Below, one piece after another: positions 1-5,315 of a stretch of DNA of 5,315 nucleotides. The notes beneath the pieces were generated by a model that was not told where the DNA came from, did no database searches, and saw only the letters and a program-made list of their open reading frames with translations. The stretch is from assembly GCA_946610835.1 (NCBI GenBank), contig CAMOCU010000096.1, positions 1-5,315 of the forward strand, in the 5' to 3' direction. Position numbers and translations under genes: made by a program. How positions within the stretch are numbered: the first letter of the stretch is position 1; every line of letters starts with the position of its first letter. The DNA is from an uncultured Clostridia bacterium. GTDB lineage: Bacteria > Bacillota > Clostridia > Oscillospirales > Acutalibacteraceae.

Positions 1-160
1 TACCGCACAATTGGGGTGTGCGGATTGCGAAGTAAGCTTTTTCGTCAGGTTGCACCAAAAGATCGAAGGCTTGCCGGCGCAAGTCAAGAGATTTTTGTGC
101 AGCATGACGGAAACAGATTCAAACAAGGCGTGCGCCACGATTTGTGCGGTGTTGCCTTAA
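1..160. repeat. Candidate MITE-like inverted-repeat element, left end cut off by the window
   Basis: No gene is recognised here. The stretch begins with ACCGCACAA (2-10), whose exact reverse complement TTGTGCGGT sits at 142-150 and is followed by GTTGCCTTAA to 160. These look like the inner parts of terminal inverted repeats of a small non-autonomous element about 160 bp long. Internal palindromes support a structured element: CCGCACA (3-9) pairs with TGTGCGG (17-23), and CTTGC (70-74) pairs with GCAAG (79-83). Two + strand frames stay open (to 160 and to 183), but neither has a start or a recognisable domain inside the window. Alternatively this could be the tail of an upstream gene or an ordinary intergenic region. 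Assignment as a mobile repeat is inference; no transposase or target duplication is visible. Confidence 0.35.
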
Positions 161-178
161 GGACATTCAAAACGTTAT

Positions 179-203
179 GCTGAACAACGGCCGTATTTTC
201 AGC
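179..203. promoter_or_regulatory. Weak dyad upstream of the gdhA promoter
   Basis: GCTGAA (179-184) and TTCAGC (198-203) form a perfect 6-bp inverted repeat separated by 13 bases, with the small palindrome CGGCCG (188-193) inside the spacer. It lies about 80 bp upstream of the -35 box. It could be a distal operator or a hairpin near the end of an upstream transcript, but there is no T-run after it, so it is not a convincing terminator. No known regulator motif is recognised. The rest of 161-263 shows nothing else I can support. Confidence 0.15.
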
Positions 204-260
204 AGGATAGGATCTTAATCAAAAACGACATCCAGACACCAATGCAAAGAGTTTTCGATT

Positions 261-285
261 CCCTGAAAAAATTTTCAAAAAAGGG
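261..285 (+). promoter_or_regulatory. AT-rich dyad abutting the -35 box (UP element or operator)
   Basis: TGAAAA (264-269) and TTTTCA (272-277) form an inverted repeat with a 2-base centre, enclosed by CCC (261-263) and GGG (283-285), and ending directly before the -35 box. A-tracts at this position commonly act as UP elements for the RNA polymerase alpha subunit, while the symmetry could also suit a dimeric repressor or activator. The sequence does not fit the TGTnA-type GlnR/TnrA box of bacilli. The function is inferred from position only. Confidence 0.3.
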
Positions 286-313
286 TTGACAAATGCCGAA
301 AGATGTGTATAAT
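286..313 (+). promoter_or_regulatory. SigA-type promoter of the gdhA operon
   Basis: A perfect -35 hexamer TTGACA (286-291) and a perfect -10 hexamer TATAAT (308-313) are separated by 16 bp, one short of the optimum. Transcription would start near 319-321, giving a leader of about 135 nt before gdhA. Such a strong core promoter upstream of a terminator-containing leader fits control after initiation (attenuation) rather than by promoter strength. It is the only convincing promoter in the window, so it probably also serves glnN, the small gene and asnB. Confidence 0.85.
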
Positions 314-331
314 TAAGCACGTAAGGCAACG

Positions 332-369
332 GAGTCTTCAGGCAAATGCGCTTGGAGACTCTTTTCTTT
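332..369 (+). promoter_or_regulatory. Leader hairpin 1 of gdhA: possible ANTAR P1 stem-loop, also terminator-like
   Basis: Bases 332-343 pair with 350-361 in a 12-bp stem (two G-U pairs) closing the six-base loop AAATGC (344-349). It starts only about 12 nt from the predicted transcription start. The loop flanks (GGC before, GC after) resemble those of hairpin 2 at 378-397, as expected for a tandem P1/P2 recognition element of ANTAR antiterminators. The loop has A at position 1 but U at position 4, with G at position 5, so it departs from the usual A1/G4 pattern. TTTTCTTT follows at 362-369, so the same hairpin could also act as an intrinsic terminator that yields a roughly 50-nt RNA. Confidence 0.5.
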
Positions 370-377
370 ATGCATAC

Positions 378-397
378 GAAAGGCAAAGGCGTCTTTC
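378..397 (+). promoter_or_regulatory. Leader hairpin 2 of gdhA: ANTAR P2-like antiterminator stem-loop
   Basis: Bases 378-384 pair with 391-397 (7 bp, one G-U) around the six-base loop AAAGGC (385-390), which has A at position 1 and G at position 4, the hallmark of RNA bound by ANTAR domains. Loop and 3' strand (385-397) are exactly the 5' strand of the terminator hairpin at 385-431, so the two structures exclude each other. Binding of an ANTAR protein would stabilise this hairpin and allow transcription into gdhA. The pairing is seen directly; the regulator and its signal (presumably nitrogen status) are inferred. Bases 380-397 recur identically at 1819-1836 upstream of glnN. Confidence 0.6.
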
Positions 398-435
398 TCC
401 GCGGGGCAGTCCCGCCGGGAAAGACGCCTTTATTT
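385..435 (+). terminator. Conditional terminator in the gdhA leader
   Basis: Bases 385-397 pair perfectly with 419-431 (13 bp). Above this, 401-405 (GCGGG) pairs with 411-415 (CCCGC) around a 5-base loop, with two further G-C pairs and small bulges between the two stems. The 3' arm runs into TTTATTTGTT (429-438), a moderately U-rich tail. The hairpin lies between the promoter and the gdhA ribosome binding site, so unconditional termination would silence the operon. It therefore reads as an attenuator that competes with hairpin 2 (378-397). It could also be simply a stable 5' structure that protects the mRNA. Confidence 0.6.
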
Positions 436-440
436 GTTGC

Positions 441-447
441 AAGGAGG
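441..447 (+). promoter_or_regulatory. Ribosome binding site of gdhA
   Basis: AAGGAGG lies 8 bases before the ATG at 456. This near-perfect Shine-Dalgarno sequence fixes the gdhA start and rules out the in-frame ATG at 303. It sits 9 bases after the terminator hairpin and is not included in that stem, so the leader probably acts on transcription rather than by hiding the ribosome binding site. Confidence 0.85.
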
Positions 448-455
448 AATTCAAA

Positions 456-1790
456 ATGTCGTATGTAGACGAAGTCATTGAAAGAGTAATCCGGGAAAAT
501 CCGAACGAACCGGAATTTCATCAGGCAGTGCGCGAGGTGCTCGAATCGCTGCGGCCGGTTATTGCAGAAAACGAAGCGGTCTATCGCCGCGACGCACTGC
601 TGGAGCGGCTGGTCAATCCCGAACGGCAGATCAAATTCCGCGTGCCGTGGATTGACGACGAGGGCAACGCGCATGTCAACACCGGGTATCGTGTGCAGTT
701 CAACAGCGCAATCGGCCCGTACAAGGGCGGACTGCGGCTGCATCCGTCGGTCAATCTCGGGATCATTAAGTTCCTCGGTTTCGAGCAAATCTTTAAAAAC
801 TCTCTGACGGGGCTTCCCATCGGCGGCGGTAAAGGCGGTTCTGACTTTGACCCGAAAGGCAAATCCGACCGCGAGATCATGTCCTTCTGCCAGAATTTTA
901 TGAGCGAACTTTGCAAATACATCGGCGCGGATACCGACGTGCCGGCCGGTGACATCGGCGTGGGCGCGCGCGAGATCGGCTACATGTTCGGCGAATACAA
1001 AAAAATCCGCGGCATGTTTGCCGGCGTACTGACCGGCAAAGGTCTGCCGTTCGGCGGATCACTCGCGCGTACCGAAGCGACGGGCTACGGTCTTTTGTAC
1101 ATTACGGAAGAGATGCTTCGTTGTCACGGCCAGTCGATCGAAGGCAAAACCGTTGTCGTTTCCGGTGCGGGCAACGTCGCCATTTACGCAATCGAAAAAG
1201 CGCAGCAGCTCGGCGCAAAGGTCGTAACCTGTTCCGATTCCAACGGCTGGATTTACGATCCCAACGGCATTGACGTCGCCGCGCTCAAGGAAATCAAAGA
1301 AGTCAACCGCCAGAGATTGACAGAATATCTCAAGTACAGACCGGATGCAATTTACAAAGAGGGACGCGGCGTTTGGCAAGTGCCGTGTGACATTGCGCTG
1401 CCGTGCGCAACACAGAATGAGCTGACGGCCGAGGATGCGAAGCAGCTTGTCGCAAACGGTGTGATCGCCGTGGCAGAGGGGGCAAACATGCCTTCGACCG
1501 AAGACGCGGTCGCGTATCTGCTGGAAAACGGCGTTTTGTTCCTGCCGGCCAAGGCGGCGAATGCAGGCGGCGTAGCAACCTCCGCGCTGGAAATGTCCCA
1601 AAACAGCGAGCGGCTTTCCTGGTCTTTCGAGGAAGTCGATCAGAAACTGCGCGATATCATGGTCGGCGTTTACCACAACATCGATGAAGCTGCGCAAAAA
1701 TACGGCTTCGGCGGCAATTATGTTGTCGGCGCCAACATTGCCGGATTTGAAAAAGTTATGGCGGCAATGAATGCGCAGGGTATTGTATAA
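456..1790 (+). CDS. gdhA: NADP-type glutamate dehydrogenase
   Basis: A 444-residue cytosolic enzyme that makes L-glutamate from 2-oxoglutarate, ammonium and NAD(P)H; the family forms homohexamers. Length and motifs match the bacterial small-subunit class. The N-terminal substrate domain (about 1-200) contains K90 in NSAIGPYKGGLRLHPSVN (83-100), K114, the catalytic lysine K126 in LPIGGGKGGSDFDPKGKS (120-137) and the catalytic aspartate D166 in PAGDIGVGAREIGY (163-176). These positions are offset by one from the Clostridium symbiosum residues. The Rossmann domain has SGAGNVA (236-242), and KAANAGGVATSALEMSQNS (366-384) returns to the active site. SDS at 260-262 after the second beta strand resembles E. 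coli GdhA rather than the NAD-linked clostridial enzyme, which suggests NADPH use and a biosynthetic role. The start at 456 is set by AAGGAGG. It is the first gene of the operon, behind an ANTAR-like attenuator. Function is secure; coenzyme preference is inferred. Confidence 0.97.
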   Translation: MSYVDEVIERVIRENPNEPEFHQAVREVLESLRPVIAENEAVYRRDALLERLVNPERQIKFRVPWIDDEGNAHVNTGYRVQFNSAIGPYKGGLRLHPSVNLGIIKFLGFEQIFKNSLTGLPIGGGKGGSDFDPKGKSDREIMSFCQNFMSELCKYIGADTDVPAGDIGVGAREIGYMFGEYKKIRGMFAGVLTGKGLPFGGSLARTEATGYGLLYITEEMLRCHGQSIEGKTVVVSGAGNVAIYAIEKAQQLGAKVVTCSDSNGWIYDPNGIDVAALKEIKEVNRQRLTEYLKYRPDAIYKEGRGVWQVPCDIALPCATQNELTAEDAKQLVANGVIAVAEGANMPSTEDAVAYLLENGVLFLPAKAANAGGVATSALEMSQNSERLSWSFEEVDQKLRDIMVGVYHNIDEAAQKYGFGGNYVVGANIAGFEKVMAAMNAQGIV

Positions 1791-1797
1791 GCGTTCT

Positions 1798-1817
1798 TCT
1801 TATCATTCGACATAGGA
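1798..1817 (+). promoter_or_regulatory. Possible P1 stem-loop of the glnN leader
   Basis: Bases 1798-1803 pair with 1812-1817 (6 bp, one G-U) around an 8-base loop, 1804-1811. If the C-C mismatch 1804/1811 is stacked, the loop is the six bases ATTCGA, again with A at position 1 and G at position 5, as in the first gdhA hairpin. It ends one base before the well-supported hairpin at 1819-1834. It is weak and partly AU, and is proposed mainly because a P1 element is expected there. Confidence 0.25.
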
Positions 1818-1818
1818 C

Positions 1819-1834
1819 AAGGCAAAGGCGTCTT
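1819..1834 (+). promoter_or_regulatory. ANTAR P2-like antiterminator stem-loop upstream of glnN
   Basis: Bases 1819-1823 pair with 1830-1834 (5 bp, one G-U) around the loop AAAGGC (1824-1829), with A at position 1 and G at position 4. It is the second copy of the gdhA leader element; 1819-1836 is identical to 380-397. As in gdhA, its loop and 3' strand form the 5' side of a long downstream hairpin (1825-1860), so the two folds are mutually exclusive. Copy conservation in an otherwise unrelated intergenic sequence argues for selection on this RNA. Confidence 0.6.
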
Positions 1835-1871
1835 TCCCGTGAAAGCGGGAGGGGCGCCTTCGCCGCATTTT
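1825..1871 (+). terminator. Conditional terminator or attenuator hairpin before glnN
   Basis: Bases 1825-1839 pair with 1846-1860 as a 15-bp stem (three G-U pairs) closing the loop TGAAAG (1840-1845). The stem excludes the antiterminator hairpin at 1819-1834. Unlike the gdhA copy, the U-run (TTTT, 1868-1871) is separated from the stem by CGCCGCA, so intrinsic termination may be inefficient. A smaller alternative stem, GGCG (1853-1856) with CGCC (1861-1864), would bring the U-run closer. A partial terminator here would set the GlnN:GdhA ratio. Alternatively the structure may be an mRNA processing or stability element. Confidence 0.45.
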
Positions 1872-1892
1872 ACAAAAAAGGAGCGTAAAGAT

Positions 1893-3989
<2,097 letters not shown>

Positions 3990-4010
3990 AACAGAACGGA
4001 GCTGATAGAA

Positions 4011-4193
4011 ATGCGTACCCGTACACAACCCGATATGAACCGCCCCTACAGCGGCGAATACTTCACCATGCCGCCCGAAAAAGCGCCGGACATCGGCAAA
4101 ATACAGGCGGATCCGCTGACCGAGCAGGCTTTCAGCGCCGAAGCGGACGCGCAAAACGGCGCGTTTTCACAAAATACAACTGCGTGGGATTGA
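4011..4193 (+). CDS. Small acidic proline-rich protein of unknown function between glnN and asnB
   Basis: A 60-residue ORF I do not recognise. It has a good ribosome binding site (GGAG 3998-4001, 9 bases before ATG), starts 21 nt after glnN and ends 10 nt before asnB, so it is very likely translated as part of the operon. The product has 9 Asp/Glu against 5 Lys/Arg, six prolines, one Trp (second last residue), no Cys, no signal peptide and no membrane segment. The basic start (MRTRTQPDMNRPY) is followed by an acidic tail rich in Ala, Gln and Asn, which looks intrinsically disordered. Codon use is like its neighbours. A role as a small modulator of GlnN or AsnB is suggested only by position and by the existence of small GS-inactivating proteins in cyanobacteria, with which I see no sequence similarity. 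A chance ORF is less likely given the tight packing. Confidence 0.75.
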   Translation: MRTRTQPDMNRPYSGEYFTMPPEKAPDIGKIQADPLTEQAFSAEADAQNGAFSQNTTAWD

Positions 4194-4196
4194 GGG
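4192..4196 (+). promoter_or_regulatory. Ribosome binding site of asnB overlapping the upstream stop codon
   Basis: GAGGG begins within the TGA stop (4191-4193) of the small gene and lies 7 bases before the asnB ATG at 4204. Ribosomes finishing the small gene would sit on this site, so asnB translation is probably coupled to that of the small gene. Confidence 0.6.
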
Positions 4197-4203
4197 ATCA
4201 GAT

Positions 4204-5315
4204 ATGTGTTCCATTATGGGGTACTGCGGCGAAGCGCTTTGCGAGGATGCGTTCCTTGCAGGCTTTGCGCGGACAAAATCGAGAGGCCCGGATGACAGCC
4301 GCGTTCTGAGCACCGGCAAGGGAAAGCTCGGATTTCACCGGCTGTCCATCATGGGGCTCCATCCGGAAGGTATGCAGCCGTTCTGCATGGATGGCTGCTG
4401 CGCCGTTTGCAACGGAGAACTGTACGGCTTTCGTGCGCTGAAATCAGCCTTGCTGCAAAAGGGCTATTCCTTCCAAAGCGACAGTGACTGTGAGCTGCTG
4501 TTGCCGCTGTATTTTGAATACGGTACGGATATGTTCCGCCTGCTGGACGCGGAGTTTGCCTGCGTGATCTTTGACGGCAGAACGGGTGAATTCATCGCCG
4601 CGCGCGACCCGATCGGCATCCGGCCGTTATATTACGGATACGATGAAAACGGTACGATCCTGTTTGCCAGTGAGCCCAAAAACCTTGTCGGTCTTGTAAA
4701 AGAAATCCGTCCGTTTCCGCCCGGCTGTTATTACAAGGACGGCCGATTCACTGCGTACACGGAAATATCCGCCGTCCGGACAGTCGTTCGCGACGACGTG
4801 GAAACGGCGTGCCGTAACATCCGTGAAAAGTTGATTGCCGGCGTACAAAAGCGTCTGGACGCCGATGCGCCGGTCGGCTTTCTGCTGTCGGGCGGTCTGG
4901 ATTCATCGCTCGTCTGTGCGATTGCGGCAAAAATAAGCAAAACACCGATCCGTACTTTCGCGATCGGCATGGAAAAGGACGCGATCGACCTGAAATATGC
5001 ACGCGAGGTTGCGGATTATATCGGCAGCGAACACACACAGGTATATATGTCGCCGCAGCAGGTTGTCGATGCACTTGAAGAAGTCATTTATACGCTCGGT
5101 ACATTCGACATCACGACGATCCGCGCGAGCATGGGTATGTACCTTGTCTGCAAGGCGATTCACAAGACAACGGACATCCGTGTGCTGCTGACCGGCGAAA
5201 TCTCCGACGAGCTGTTCGGCTACAAATATACGGACTTTGCACCGGACGCCGCAGCGTTTCAGGCAGAAGCGCAGAAGCAGGCACGCGAGCTGCATATGTA
5301 TGATGTGCTGCGCGC
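4204..5315 (+). CDS. asnB: Asparagine synthetase B, glutamine-hydrolysing (3' end beyond window)
   Basis: The first 370 codons, open to the window end, of a cytosolic enzyme that makes asparagine from aspartate, glutamine and ATP. The Ntn-type glutaminase domain (about 2-185) starts with MCSIMGYCG, giving Cys2 as nucleophile once Met is removed, and shows RGPD (27-30), HRLSIMG (45-51), NGE (70-72), SDCE (94-97) and RDPIGIRPLYYG (134-145). The synthetase domain has the pyrophosphate loop SGGLDSS (229-235), TTIRAS (304-309) and TGEISDELFGY (330-340). The last replaces the usual GEGSDE with GEISDE but keeps the key Glu (E332). The His usual before RGPD is Ser26. Family members run about 500-550 residues, so roughly a third is missing. 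The start is fixed by Cys2 and the GAGGG site. As last visible gene of the operon it consumes glutamine made by GlnN. No second start or promoter is seen upstream. Confidence 0.95.
   Translation, partial: MCSIMGYCGEALCEDAFLAGFARTKSRGPDDSRVLSTGKGKLGFHRLSIMGLHPEGMQPFCMDGCCAVCNGELYGFRALKSALLQKGYSFQSDSDCELLLPLYFEYGTDMFRLLDAEFACVIFDGRTGEFIAARDPIGIRPLYYGYDENGTILFASEPKNLVGLVKEIRPFPPGCYYKDGRFTAYTEISAVRTVVRDDVETACRNIREKLIAGVQKRLDADAPVGFLLSGGLDSSLVCAIAAKISKTPIRTFAIGMEKDAIDLKYAREVADYIGSEHTQVYMSPQQVVDALEEVIYTLGTFDITTIRASMGMYLVCKAIHKTTDIRVLLTGEISDELFGYKYTDFAPDAAAFQAEAQKQARELHMYDVLR

Noticed and set aside
124..140. Minus-strand TGGCGC-N5-TTGT as a sigma-54 promoter
   Set aside because: The essential GC of the -12 element is missing and no gene lies in the right direction within the window.
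1..183. Open + strand frames (to 160 and to 183) as the tail of an upstream gene
   Set aside because: Two frames are open at once, neither shows a recognisable family, and the inverted-repeat ends give a better account. Not excluded without upstream sequence.
303..455. In-frame N-terminal extension of gdhA from ATG 303
   Set aside because: The -10 box (308-313) and the predicted transcription start lie downstream of this ATG, the extension runs through the leader hairpins, and the AAGGAGG before 456 gives a GdhA of normal family length.
346..468. Possible 40-codon leader peptide overlapping the gdhA start
   Set aside because: The ATG sits in the loop and stem of hairpin 1, the only candidate ribosome binding site (GGAG 331-334) is 11 bases away and is itself paired, and the frame merely crosses the hairpins. 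There is no run of regulatory codons.
219..788. Long minus-strand open frame, and similar minus frames across gdhA, glnN and asnB
   Set aside because: They are shadows opposite well-conserved genes, with no domains, no ribosome binding sites and Arg/Cys/His-rich translations typical of antisense frames.
1781..1791. TATAAG at the end of gdhA as the -10 of a separate glnN promoter
   Set aside because: No -35-like hexamer lies at a workable distance (the nearest TTGAAA is over 30 bp away), so a separate promoter is not supported.
1839..1892. In-frame upstream start of glnN at 1839 (18 extra residues)
   Set aside because: The start is an internal GTG/ATG-type codon choice within the attenuator hairpin with no ribosome binding site; the family N-terminus fits the start at 1893, which has AAGGAG.

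Overview
The window carries an ammonia-assimilation operon from what looks like a gut-type Clostridia bacterium (Oscillospiraceae/Ruminococcaceae-like). This placement is inferred from a GdhA very close in length and motifs to the Clostridium symbiosum enzyme, a type III glutamine synthetase, strong AAGGAGG-type ribosome binding sites, and moderately GC-rich coding DNA with AT-rich regulatory DNA. All genes are on the + strand.

Layout: 1-160 is non-coding, with inverted-repeat ends that resemble the right part of a small MITE-like element cut by the window start. 161-285 is AT-rich upstream DNA with two dyads. 286-313 is a near-consensus SigA promoter (TTGACA, 16 bp, TATAAT). 320-455 is a structured leader: two hairpins with six-base loops, the second overlapping a long terminator hairpin, then the gdhA ribosome binding site. 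gdhA (456-1790) is NADP-type glutamate dehydrogenase. The 102-nt gap to glnN (1791-1892) carries a second copy of the same leader element, including 18 identical bases. glnN (1893-3989) is type III glutamine synthetase. It is followed after 21 nt by a 60-residue unrecognised small gene (4011-4193), and after a further 10 nt by asnB (4204 to the window end, truncated), a glutamine-hydrolysing asparagine synthetase.

Pathway logic: GdhA fixes ammonia onto 2-oxoglutarate to give glutamate, GlnN fixes a second ammonia to give glutamine, and AsnB spends glutamine amide nitrogen to make asparagine. No transcription terminator lies between glnN and asnB, so these three genes are probably co-transcribed.

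The most interesting signal is the repeated leader. In both copies a stem-loop with loop AAAGGC (A at position 1, G at position 4) shares its 3' strand with the 5' strand of a long terminator-like hairpin. This is the architecture of RNA targets of ANTAR-domain antiterminators (the NasR, AmiR and EutV family). It suggests that a nitrogen-responsive ANTAR regulator, not encoded in this window, controls gdhA and glnN separately by antitermination within one operon. The second point of interest is the small acidic, proline-rich protein encoded between glnN and asnB, whose position makes it a candidate modulator of nitrogen assimilation.
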